Origin: Gottfriedia solisilvae
GTDB taxonomy: Bacteria > Bacillota > Bacilli > Bacillales > Bacillaceae_G
Assembly: GCF_002128405.1 (NCBI RefSeq)
Contig: NZ_NETJ01000003.1
Span: 124,001 to 188,000, forward strand
DNA: 64,000 bases
Reading direction: 5' to 3'
How positions within the stretch are numbered: position 1 is the first letter of the stretch; the number at the start of each line of letters is the position of its first letter. Of the stretch, positions 8,353 through 16,654 are shown piece by piece. Both the position numbers and the translations under genes were made by a program. Below the pieces are notes generated by a model. The model worked only from the letters and a program-made list of their open reading frames with translations. It was not told the DNA's origin and ran no database searches.

Positions 8353-9339
8353 ATGAAATTCGATAAATGGATTTTAAGTTTTACGATATTACTAATATTG
8401 TTCATCTATGTTCTTCTAAGATATGAAGCTAGCTCTAATCAAATTGAGCGTGCAATTGAGTCTTTGTCTATTAGTGAAGATAAGAAGGTTGGGAAAAAAC
8501 ATTTTATATTAATTGGTCAAGAATATGACAACCCATATTGGAAAAGTGTTAATAAGGGTGCAAAAGATAGTGCGAAAAAATACGATATTAATATAGAATA
8601 TGTTGCTCCACTTCGAACGAGTGTAGATGAGCAATTAAAGCTTTTAGAAAAAGCGGTTGCTTCAAAAGTTGATGGAATCATTGTACAAAGTATAGATAAT
8701 AAAAAGTTTACCCCTATTATTAATCAAGCTATTTCGAAAAATATCCCTGTTATTACGATTGATACCGATGCACCTGATAGTTTAAGAAAATCATATATTG
8801 GGACTGATAATTATAAAGCTGGTATTCAGTTAGGTCAAACAGTTGCCCAAATGACGAATGGGAAAGGTAATATTGGCATTATTATAGGTAGTGAAACCTC
8901 TGAAAGCCAAAAGATGAGGTTAAATGGTTTATTAAATGTGATCAATCAATATCCGAATCTGCATGTGATTGATCGTTCTAGTTCGAATATTTCGAAAATA
9001 CAGGCATCGCTCCAAGCTGAGCGTATGCTACGTAAATATGACAATATCAATATAATGGTTGGTATTAGTGCATTAGATGCAATTGGAATTTCAAATGCAA
9101 CAAACAATGTGTTTGAACGTGAAATTCAAATTTATGGATTTGATGGTTTAGATGAAACAATGAAGGGGATTATTGATCATAAAATTAAAGCTACAATTGT
9201 CCAAAAGCCATATGATATGGGGTTTAAAGGTGTAGAATTGCTCTATAAATCAATACATGGAGAGCAAATTGTTAAAATTAATCATACGCCAACCGAGGTC
9301 ATTACTATTGATAATGTCCTTCAGGAGGTAAGGCATTGA
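8353..9339 (+). CDS. Membrane-anchored sugar-binding sensor protein (XylFII-like)
   Basis: A type I periplasmic-binding-fold protein (RbsB family) held at the membrane by an uncleaved N-terminal helix (WILSFTILLILFIYVLL); there is no lipobox. Sugar-binding-fold hallmarks include KVDGIIVQSIDN, NIPVITIDTDAPDS, YIGTDNYKAGIQLGQ and IYGFDGLDE. Start chosen at ATG 8353 because GGTGGGAG lies just upstream and overlaps the GTG at 8341. Its stop overlaps the start of a YesM/LytS-type kinase, followed by a YesN-type regulator, and no transporter genes follow. This is the gene order of the XylFII-LytS-YesN D-xylose sensing system of Clostridium. The role as ligand-binding partner of the kinase is inferred; the sugar is not determined. 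Confidence 0.85.
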   Translation: MKFDKWILSFTILLILFIYVLLRYEASSNQIERAIESLSISEDKKVGKKHFILIGQEYDNPYWKSVNKGAKDSAKKYDINIEYVAPLRTSVDEQLKLLEKAVASKVDGIIVQSIDNKKFTPIINQAISKNIPVITIDTDAPDSLRKSYIGTDNYKAGIQLGQTVAQMTNGKGNIGIIIGSETSESQKMRLNGLLNVINQYPNLHVIDRSSSNISKIQASLQAERMLRKYDNINIMVGISALDAIGISNATNNVFEREIQIYGFDGLDETMKGIIDHKIKATIVQKPYDMGFKGVELLYKSIHGEQIVKINHTPTEVITIDNVLQEVRH

Positions 9340-10751
9340 AAATACGTACTAAGCTATTTATATTTATACCAATCATTGTTTTGCTACTAAATCTTGTTTC
9401 ATTTTTTATTTTTGAGAGCGGAAAAAAAGTGCAAGAAAGCTATAATCTCATGATTGATAAAATTTATATTTATAAACAAATCTCTAATGAGACAGATAAA
9501 AATTTACGATTCTTAAGTAGCTATATCATATATCAAGATTCAAAAAACTATAAATTATTAATTAACCATAAGGAAAAATTGAAACATTTAAAAAACCAAT
9601 TAATAAAACAAAGTGTCAAAAAAAATAATGAACTGATTATAGAAAACTATTACTATACTCTAAATTCATTTTTGGAAGAAGAAGACAGCATTACAAATAG
9701 TCTCATTCAAAAAAATTATTCAAATTATGTTGAACAGTATAAGGAAGTAGAAAAGATTGCTTCATTTATCAAAGAAGATAGTCAAAATCTAGTTGATATT
9801 GAATTGAATACTTATTATCCAATTTATAATAATGTCGTTAAATATACGAATTCTATGAATAAACTTGGAGTTATGTTATTTATTATTACAACGATCATGA
9901 GTATCGTTTTTGCTATCTGGTTGTCTAGAAGTATTATTCTGCCAATCAATAAGCTCATTTATATGGCGAAACAGATTGGTAAAGGGAATTTTGAAGTCGG
10001 CCCATTTACTACATCATCGAAGGATGAAGTTGGAATTCTAGGCGAAATATTTAATGAAATGATGCATAATTTAAAAATTCTAATGTCAAAAAATTTAGAA
10101 ATAGTTGAAAAAGACCGTCTAGTTAAGGAACTTGAGTTAAAAGCTCTTCAAAGTCAAATTAATCCTCATTTTTTATTTAATACTTTAAATGTTATTTCAA
10201 AATTGGCTTATATAGAGGGAGCAGAACAAACGAGTGATTTAACAATTTCTACTTCTAATTTATTGAGATATAATCTTCGAAAGCTTGACGAGGCCGTAAC
10301 GATTTCAGATGAAATTCTAAATGCTAAAGAATACTTCTCAATTCAAAAAGCTAGATTTCGAGATCGAGTAAGTTTCGAGATTAATGTTGATGATGAATGT
10401 CTAGAACAATTAATTCCATGTTTATCAATCCAACCATTACTTGAAAATGCTTTTATTCACGGAATAGAGCACATGGAAAATGGTGCTGTCATTGGTTTAG
10501 AAATAAAAAAATCTACTGATGTGATCGTCATAACCGTTTACGATAATGGAAGAGGAATGACTGAAGAGGTTAAATACAGTTTATTAAATACAACAAATAC
10601 ATTACATGAAAAAAGAAAATCTACAGGTCTAGGTACAATCAATGTATTTAAACGTTTAGAATTATATTATGGAAAAGAAGATATAGTGAAAATAGAGAGC
10701 AAAATTAATGAAGGAACTAAAATTATTTTAACGATACCGTGCAGTTCATAA
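9336..10751 (+). CDS. YesM/LytS-type sensor histidine kinase
   Basis: Two membrane helices (about residues 7-27 and 178-198) flank a long, helical, lysine-rich extracellular domain. A HAMP domain follows (SRSIILPINKLIYMAKQIGKGNFEV), then the His_kinase domain with His about 278 in LQSQINPHFLFNTLN, and HATPase with N box QPLLENAFIHGIE and G boxes DNGRGM and STGLGTINV. TTG start at 9336 behind AGGAGG, overlapping the binding-protein stop by two bases. The tight coupling suggests that the anchored binding protein, rather than a soluble ligand, engages the extracellular domain. Confidence 0.92.
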   Translation: MKIRTKLFIFIPIIVLLLNLVSFFIFESGKKVQESYNLMIDKIYIYKQISNETDKNLRFLSSYIIYQDSKNYKLLINHKEKLKHLKNQLIKQSVKKNNELIIENYYYTLNSFLEEEDSITNSLIQKNYSNYVEQYKEVEKIASFIKEDSQNLVDIELNTYYPIYNNVVKYTNSMNKLGVMLFIITTIMSIVFAIWLSRSIILPINKLIYMAKQIGKGNFEVGPFTTSSKDEVGILGEIFNEMMHNLKILMSKNLEIVEKDRLVKELELKALQSQINPHFLFNTLNVISKLAYIEGAEQTSDLTISTSNLLRYNLRKLDEAVTISDEILNAKEYFSIQKARFRDRVSFEINVDDECLEQLIPCLSIQPLLENAFIHGIEHMENGAVIGLEIKKSTDVIVITVYDNGRGMTEEVKYSLLNTTNTLHEKRKSTGLGTINVFKRLELYYGKEDIVKIESKINEGTKIILTIPCSS

Positions 10752-10768
10752 TGAAAGGAGGAAGCATA

Positions 10769-12313
10769 ATGTACCGATTGTTAATCGCAGATGATGAACC
10801 TTTAGAAAGAGAAGGATTAGAGCTTACGATTAAGAAGGGATTACCTGAATTATTTAAAATTGATCACGCTGAAAATGGACGAGTTGCGATAGAATGTGCT
10901 GAAAAAAATCACTATGATATTATCTTTATGGATATAAAAATGCCAGGTATTCAAGGGCTTGAAGCAGTGGAAGTAATTAGAAAAAAATTACCTCTAGCTA
11001 AAATAATCATTGTAACTGCATATGATTATTTTTCATATGCTAAAGCTGCAATTTCATTGGGAGTAAAGGATTACATTTTAAAGCCTGCAAAGAGAGAACA
11101 GATTATTTCCTTATTAAAGGGATTGATTGCAGAAATAGAACTAGATTATCAAAAAAGAGTCGAGGAGTTACATCATATTGAAATGCTCTCGCATTTTAGA
11201 CCATTAACAGAAAATGAATTGTCTTTAATGATTATGTTAAATACGATTCAGGATATCAGCCCCGATGAAATGACTAATTTACTAGACTTCAAGGTAGAGT
11301 ATGGCTTTAGTAAAGTTGTATGTATTGATTCTCATGACCTATTACAAGATTTAGATTTAAAAAGAATATATGAATGTGTAAAGCACTATATGAAGTCGGA
11401 AAATAACTGTATCGTCAGCCCAATTGTTGATGGTAAAATTGCTATTTTTGAGCCAATAGAATTAAATAGATTACACCTAATACAAGAAATTGAAATTAAA
11501 AATAGTGCAAAAAAATTAAAAGAATATGTTCAAAAACAAACAGGATATTCTATTCGATGTGAAGTTGGATCTATCCAAAAAGGGATCGAAGGTTGGAGGA
11601 AATCCTATTTTGAAGCAATGTATTTATTTAATGCTGGTTTAGACGAGGTTTCAGAAACCAAACTTTCATCAAAATTTGTAAAGATTACAAATGATGAATT
11701 ACTATCAATTAGCAGCGCGATAAATATGCTTGATTTGGACTTATCCCTTGAACAATTTAGTCGAATTTATGACCGTTTAACACTGGAACTAAATTTAGAT
11801 ACAAAGCAATTGAAGGCAGAATTAATCATTTTATTTAATCATCTGGAACAACTCCTACAACAGCAAAACTATCAGGTAACTACATTTGAATTTCCAGATA
11901 TTGACGAAGTAGTCTTAATTAAAAAAGTATCTGAACAGCAGATGATTAAGTTAATCCAAATCATGAGTAAAGAAAAAGAAACAAGGATTAACCATTTTGT
12001 CGAACTTGCAAAAGCTTATATATATGAGAATTATCGTGAAGACATCTCGCTCGTACAAATCGCAAACCATGTAAATCTAAATTCGTTCTACTTTAGTAAA
12101 ATGTTTAAAAAGAAAACCGGTGAAACATTTAGTGATTTTGTGATGAAGGTGCGAATTGAACAAGCGAAGAAGCTAATGCAGGATGACCGACTGAACTTAA
12201 AAGAAATTAGTTATGAGGTTGGATATAAGGATCCGAATTATTTTAGTCGGGTGTTTAAGAAGTATGCAAATGAGTCTCCGAAGCAGTATCGGAATAAGTT
12301 GATTAATAGGTAA
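10769..12313 (+). CDS. YesN-type response regulator (REC-AraC)
   Basis: Start chosen at ATG 10769, with AAAGGAGG 8 nt upstream; the in-frame GTG at 10739 lies inside the kinase gene. The 514-residue protein has a receiver (Asp about 55 in IIFMDIKMPG, LKPAKRE), a linker of about 270 residues, and two AraC-type helix-turn-helix motifs at the C-terminus (ISLVQIANHVNLNSFYFSKMFKKKTG … LKEISYEVGYKDPNYFSRVFKKYANESPKQYR). It is the output of the sugar-sensing system. Regulators of this family usually activate a sugar ABC importer, and the ChvE-GguAB-type importer at 33.5 kb is the best candidate in view. Confidence 0.93.
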   Translation: MYRLLIADDEPLEREGLELTIKKGLPELFKIDHAENGRVAIECAEKNHYDIIFMDIKMPGIQGLEAVEVIRKKLPLAKIIIVTAYDYFSYAKAAISLGVKDYILKPAKREQIISLLKGLIAEIELDYQKRVEELHHIEMLSHFRPLTENELSLMIMLNTIQDISPDEMTNLLDFKVEYGFSKVVCIDSHDLLQDLDLKRIYECVKHYMKSENNCIVSPIVDGKIAIFEPIELNRLHLIQEIEIKNSAKKLKEYVQKQTGYSIRCEVGSIQKGIEGWRKSYFEAMYLFNAGLDEVSETKLSSKFVKITNDELLSISSAINMLDLDLSLEQFSRIYDRLTLELNLDTKQLKAELIILFNHLEQLLQQQNYQVTTFEFPDIDEVVLIKKVSEQQMIKLIQIMSKEKETRINHFVELAKAYIYENYREDISLVQIANHVNLNSFYFSKMFKKKTGETFSDFVMKVRIEQAKKLMQDDRLNLKEISYEVGYKDPNYFSRVFKKYANESPKQYRNKLINR

Positions 12314-12324
12314 GTAGATTTTAG

Positions 12325-12350
12325 ACGACTCAGGTTTGGGTCGTTTTTTT
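12325..12350 (+). terminator. Rho-independent terminator of the sensor operon
   Basis: Stem ACGACTC / GGGTCGT (12325-12331, 12338-12344) followed by seven T. Confidence 0.8.
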
Positions 12351-12501
12351 GTTGTGAAGTAGTGATGGCAGTACGAATTAATTATCGTTGGATTAATAGA
12401 AAATGAATATAGAAAAATCAAGTAACTCTGAAACAATATTTGGATCCAGCGTTATTTACGGATTAAATCTAACTAACTTACCTTTAATATGTGAAGTATT
12501 A

Positions 12502-12533
12502 CACTTAAACTAAATGGCAGTTTAGTTTAAGTG
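12502..12533. repeat. Perfect 13-bp inverted repeat
   Basis: CACTTAAACTAAA (12502-12514) and its exact complement (12521-12533) flank a 6-nt loop TGGCAG. No T-run follows, so it is not an ordinary terminator. Its position between a regulator gene and a degenerate tyrosine recombinase makes a recombination or transposon-end relic possible. Confidence 0.6.
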
Positions 12534-12630
12534 AAACCTTTCACAAACTGAGTCGTATTTTTATATTTGTATACCTAAATTCAAGCACGTTTTTCCAATA
12601 TCGGACCAAAATGTTAACGAAGGGGAGTAG

Positions 12631-12747
12631 TTTACTTTACCATTTATTAGAAGGAGTAAATACCTAACTCAACGTGTGGTGCAATGGTTTTTACAATTAT
12701 TTTATCGTTCTTCAACAAATCAGCAAATAGCTACTCAGTTAATATAG
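12631..12747 (+). pseudogene. Possible transposase fragment
   Basis: A 38-codon open stretch ending at TAG 12745-12747 with no start codon or ribosome site. It reads FTLPFIRRSKYLTQRVVQWF and then a helix ending QQIATQLI. The LPF…R…LTQR…IA pattern resembles the zinc-ribbon/HTH junction of ISL3-type transposases. This is a memory-based resemblance over a short stretch, so the assignment is tentative. Confidence 0.3.
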
Positions 12748-12835
12748 CTAATAGAAGTAAACAAAATTAATTCTGTTAAAGAAAGAGTTAGTTTTAAAGA
12801 CTCTATAAATAAAAGGACCATTTTAGGTCCATTAT

Positions 12836-13765
12836 TTAAAAGTATTTACTATAATGTTCATGTCGTTGCTTACCACTTAGTACGGCATCAATGCGTGTTG
12901 TTTTACTCTTTTCATGACCTAATAAACTTTGTATAACTTCAAGAGGAGCACCATTATCTATTAAATGAGTTGCATAACTGTGTCTAAGTTGGTGAGGTGA
13001 AATTTCTTTATTAAACTCTGAACGTAAAGAAACATTTTTTATGATATACCGTGTTTGTGCGATACTTAACCTGTGAGGGGCTCTCTCTGTTACAAATAAT
13101 GCGGCATCTTCGTCTTGTCGCTCATTTAAGTACCTATTTAACCAAATTTCAGATCGGATATTGAAGTAAACTTCACTTTCCTTATCACCTTTCCCTCGTA
13201 CAACAACAGAGTTATTAGACCAATTTATATCTTTTCTATTAATTAATACAATTTCACCTATCCTACATCCTGATGAATACATAAATTCAATTATTGCATG
13301 TTCTTTTGCAGTTTGACATGCTTCGCGAAGGTGTTCAATCTCTTTTTCAGTTAAGAATTTAGGGACTCGAATTCCTGACTTCGGTTCTTTTAGTTTTGAG
13401 AAAGGATTTCTATGGATTTTACCTTCTTCATGCGCCCAACGGAACAATGATTTAATAAAACGCACGCGATGTGCCAGACTTGCAGGTTTTAAGGTTTCAC
13501 CAACCTTTGCTAGATACTGTTTCAATCCATCATTAGTAATTTGGTCAATTGCGATATCACCAAAATGCTTAATTAATAGATTCGACTGTACCTGATATGC
13601 TTTTAATGTAATTAATGAGTATCCTTCGATTAATTTATCATTATAGTAACTTTGCCAAGCAGTGGATATCGAGAAACAGTTGTTGAAGTAACAACGGTTC
13701 GCTTCCAAGGTATAATTTTGGTAGTATTTACGAACTATAGTTTGTCTCCAGAACAAAATATCCAA
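12836..13765 (-). CDS. Tyrosine recombinase with the catalytic Tyr replaced by Asp
   Basis: XerC/D-like integrase. A core-binding domain (about residues 35-130) is followed by a catalytic domain with Arg in SGCRIGEIVLINR, Lys in VVVRGKGDK, HQLRHSYATHL and LGHEKSKTTRI. The nucleophilic Tyr expected straight after TTRI is Asp 293 (GAT, 12887-12889), one base from TAT. The next Tyr residues (305, 308) lie too far on. The first 35 residues are atypical, and the only usable start is TTG 13765 without a clear Shine-Dalgarno, so the N-terminus may also be damaged. It is probably inactive as a recombinase, either decaying or retained for DNA binding. Neighbouring sequence looks like a mobile relic. 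Confidence 0.8.
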   Translation of the reverse strand: MDILFWRQTIVRKYYQNYTLEANRCYFNNCFSISTAWQSYYNDKLIEGYSLITLKAYQVQSNLLIKHFGDIAIDQITNDGLKQYLAKVGETLKPASLAHRVRFIKSLFRWAHEEGKIHRNPFSKLKEPKSGIRVPKFLTEKEIEHLREACQTAKEHAIIEFMYSSGCRIGEIVLINRKDINWSNNSVVVRGKGDKESEVYFNIRSEIWLNRYLNERQDEDAALFVTERAPHRLSIAQTRYIIKNVSLRSEFNKEISPHQLRHSYATHLIDNGAPLEVIQSLLGHEKSKTTRIDAVLSGKQRHEHYSKYF

Positions 13766-13909
13766 CAGCGATTGAAACTTGTTTAAACAGAGTAATTATA
13801 CTTTCAGGAACTTACTTTCTAATCTTTTAAAGAATAACGAATAAGTAGTAATGATAAGGACTATTGTAATTGGATAAAAAAGTAAGTACTAAATAAAACC
13901 ACTATTGCT

Positions 13910-13938
13910 AAAACACTGACCGTAGTGTTTTTTATTTT
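13910..13938 (+). terminator. Hairpin before the germination operon
   Basis: Perfect stem AAAACACT / AGTGTTTT with a 6-nt loop, followed by TTATTTTG. It faces plus-strand traffic, although no plus-strand gene ends just upstream. It would insulate the ger operon. Confidence 0.6.
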
Positions 13939-13968
13939 GTTTAAAAAATCTATTTTCCTTCTGTAAAT

Positions 13969-13998
13969 GAATAATTAAATATTTTTTCCTTCATAATA
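13969..13998 (+). promoter_or_regulatory. Sigma-G-like forespore promoter of the ger operon
   Basis: GAATA (13969-13973), an 18-bp spacer and CATAATA (13992-13998) match the forespore sigma-G consensus in B. subtilis in both boxes and spacing. It sits about 60 bp before the first ger gene, the expected place and sigma factor for a GerA-type receptor. Confidence 0.7.
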
Positions 13999-14057
13999 AA
14001 GGTAAGTTTTTATTATTTATTTTATTAATTGTGATATACAATTCGGAGGATTATACT

Positions 14058-15554
14058 ATGCGAAGTCGTATAAACAGAATTAAGAAAGAAGAGAAAAACA
14101 ATACACTTAATATTAACAAAATTATTAATATAGCAAGTCAGTCAAGCGATTTTGCACATATAAATCTTCCATTCAATAATATTACTTATGATTTATTTTA
14201 CTATGAGTCATTGATAGATTCTGAATCGGTTCATCACTTTGTACTCCCATATTTAAACCAAGAAATTAGTGAGATAAAAGAAATAAAAAGACTTATTCCA
14301 TTAGAAGGGATATCAATTTCCTCAGATGCTAAAGAAATAGAAGGAAAATTACTTCAAGGACACATTCTTCTGCAATTACAAGGAGAGGATAAGGTAGTAG
14401 CACTACTTAATGTAAAAGATGTAAAGGTAGGAAAAAGGATATACAACGACACTGAAAATGAATACAGTGTTGTAGGTCCTAAAACAGGTTTTGTGGAAGA
14501 TATCCAAATAAATCTCAACTTATTGCGTAACCACATTGTAACTTCAAATCTAATTTTTGAAGAACTGACAATTGGTTCTACATCTAAAACAAAAGTAATG
14601 ATAGCATATCTTCAAGATATTACAAATGAACAATACATTCAAACGATTAGACAACGTCTGCAAGACATAGACTTTGATGTGATTTTTGATGCTACATTTA
14701 TAGAACAATTAATCTCTGATAATACAAATACACCATTTCCACTATTTTTGTCTACAGAAAGAGTTGATCGAGCGGTCTATACATTAATTAACGGGCAAGT
14801 TGTTATTTTCAGTGACGGATCTCCGTATGCCATTACAGGACCATCAAATTTATTTGATTTCTTCATATCCCCAGAAGATTATTACCTTCCTTGGGTGGTG
14901 GGTTCTTTCTTTCGGTTAATTCGTATTTTTGGTGTATTATTTTCGACCTGTGCTACATCTATATATGTAGCGGTTTTAACCTATCACTATACAATGATAC
15001 CAAAGGATTTGATGGGGCCACTTGTTGTATCAAGAGCGAATGTTCCATTTCCACCTGTACTAGAAGTGTTATTTTTAGAAATTACCATCGAATTATTACG
15101 CGAGGCAGGAGCAAGACTTCCTACAAAGGTTGGACAAACACTTGGTATAGTAGGTGGTATTGTAATTGGCCAGGCATCAGTGGCGGCTGCACTAACCAGT
15201 AATGTATTACTAATCATTGTTGCATTATCAGCTTTAGCATCCTTCACGACCCCAATTTTTAAGATGTCAAACACGATTCGTTTATTAAGGATTCCACTTA
15301 TTATATTGGCAGGTGCTGCAGGAGGGTATGGATTAATGTTTGGTTTGACCATGATACTCATTCATCTATTAAGACTGACTTCATTAGGAACACCTTATTT
15401 GTTACCATTTTATCCATTTAGAAAAGCAGATTTGGGAGATACACTAATTAGATCCTCGTATAGTCTTACATCAAAAAGAGCAAGTTATCTTCGTCCAAAG
15501 AATATTTGGAGATATAATCGTGAAAAAGCACACTTGAAAAAAGATAAACTCTGA
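14058..15554 (+). CDS. Spore germination receptor A subunit (GerA family)
   Basis: Large subunit of a nutrient germinant receptor in the spore inner membrane. About 260 hydrophilic N-terminal residues (GerAA soluble domains) are followed by the conserved membrane part (YYLPWVVGSFFRLIRIFGVLFS, VPFPPVLEVLFLEITIELLREAGARLP, GQTLGIVGGIVIGQASV, PFRKADLGDTLIR). ATG 14058 has CGGAGGA about 7 nt upstream and is preferred over the upstream GTG at 14031. First gene of an A-C-B operon behind a sigma-G-like promoter. The germinant is not predictable from sequence. Confidence 0.95.
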   Translation: MRSRINRIKKEEKNNTLNINKIINIASQSSDFAHINLPFNNITYDLFYYESLIDSESVHHFVLPYLNQEISEIKEIKRLIPLEGISISSDAKEIEGKLLQGHILLQLQGEDKVVALLNVKDVKVGKRIYNDTENEYSVVGPKTGFVEDIQINLNLLRNHIVTSNLIFEELTIGSTSKTKVMIAYLQDITNEQYIQTIRQRLQDIDFDVIFDATFIEQLISDNTNTPFPLFLSTERVDRAVYTLINGQVVIFSDGSPYAITGPSNLFDFFISPEDYYLPWVVGSFFRLIRIFGVLFSTCATSIYVAVLTYHYTMIPKDLMGPLVVSRANVPFPPVLEVLFLEITIELLREAGARLPTKVGQTLGIVGGIVIGQASVAAALTSNVLLIIVALSALASFTTPIFKMSNTIRLLRIPLIILAGAAGGYGLMFGLTMILIHLLRLTSLGTPYLLPFYPFRKADLGDTLIRSSYSLTSKRASYLRPKNIWRYNREKAHLKKDKL

Positions 15555-15571
15555 CTTAGGAGTGATTAATT

Positions 15572-16636
15572 ATGCAATGGAGATACTTTGGTATTGTAAT
15601 GTGTATCTTTTTGTGTGGATGTAGTAATGAAGTAAATAAGATTCGTATAGTACATACAATCGGATACGATAAAGAAGGTGAAAAAATAAAAGGAACCATT
15701 GTATCTCCAAATTTTATAGGTGGAATACCTCCAAAATCCGAAACGCTTAAGGATACGTCCGAAACTAATAATGATATTCTTTTTGGAATAAATAATCAAT
15801 CCAATTACACTATACAAGTAGGTCAGTTACGAACTGTTTTATTTGGTATGAGTTACGCTAAAGAAGATATAGGGAAAACTATAAGGAGCTTGGTCAATAA
15901 TCCTGATATAGGCAGAACCTTGAATTTAGCGATCACTGAACAAGAAGCTGAGGAAATAATAAAGGCAACAGAAAAGAAGGACTCTTTATATATTTATAAT
16001 ATGATTAATCAAAACATTAAAACAGGAAACATTCCAAATTCCAATTTGCATACTTTTCTTTGTTCTTATTACAGTAAGTGGGAGGACTCATTTATCCCAT
16101 ATCTAAGAACGAAAGGTAAAAATGAAGTAATGATTGGCGGCTTGACTTTATTGAAAAATGGAAAGTATGTAATGAATTTAAATATAGATCAATCCTTCAT
16201 CTTTACTATTATCAATACTGATGCATCTTCAGGAATGCATTTATTTCCTATCTACGAAAAAGATAAAAAGGATTTAATTTTATTACAAAATATAAATAGT
16301 AAGGTAAAGTATTCAGTTGTTAAAAGTAAAATACCTACTGTACATATAAAGGTAAAGCTAAATGGAATGATTAAGGACTACCCAGAATGGATTAATCTTG
16401 AGAATAAACCAAATGTTCAACTAGTAGAAAAACAAATCGAAGAAAATATTAAAAAGGAAGCTGAAAAACTAATTCGTCAACTACAAGAGAATAATGTGGA
16501 CAGTTTAGGTATTGGCAGTTTTATAAGAAGTAGATGGAGAAATTGGTCTCTAGATGATTACAGAAGTACCTATCAAAAAATGAACATTACAGTAAATGTT
16601 GATACAACAATATTATATTCAGGGATAGGAGAATAA
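15572..16636 (+). CDS. Germination receptor C subunit, Ger(x)C lipoprotein
   Basis: A 354-residue lipoprotein. Its signal peptide ends in a lipobox with Cys about 17 (FLCGCSNE), and the GerC architecture follows (KIRIVHTIGYDKEGEKIKGT, GQLRTVLFGMSYA, C-terminal NWSLDDYRSTYQKMNITVNVD). It is lipidated at the spore inner membrane and needed for receptor function in characterised systems. ATG 15572 follows TTAGGAGTGA, 17 bp after the A-subunit stop. Confidence 0.93.
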   Translation: MQWRYFGIVMCIFLCGCSNEVNKIRIVHTIGYDKEGEKIKGTIVSPNFIGGIPPKSETLKDTSETNNDILFGINNQSNYTIQVGQLRTVLFGMSYAKEDIGKTIRSLVNNPDIGRTLNLAITEQEAEEIIKATEKKDSLYIYNMINQNIKTGNIPNSNLHTFLCSYYSKWEDSFIPYLRTKGKNEVMIGGLTLLKNGKYVMNLNIDQSFIFTIINTDASSGMHLFPIYEKDKKDLILLQNINSKVKYSVVKSKIPTVHIKVKLNGMIKDYPEWINLENKPNVQLVEKQIEENIKKEAEKLIRQLQENNVDSLGIGSFIRSRWRNWSLDDYRSTYQKMNITVNVDTTILYSGIGE

Positions 16637-16654
16637 CAAGGAAAGGTGAAAGTT

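Larger units (their letters stand above)
12351..12835. other. Decayed intergenic zone
   Basis: About 485 bp without an intact gene. It holds a perfect 13-bp inverted repeat (12502-12533) and a short transposase-like reading frame (12631-12747), then the 3' end of the degenerate recombinase. This looks like the remains of a mobile element. Confidence 0.4.
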
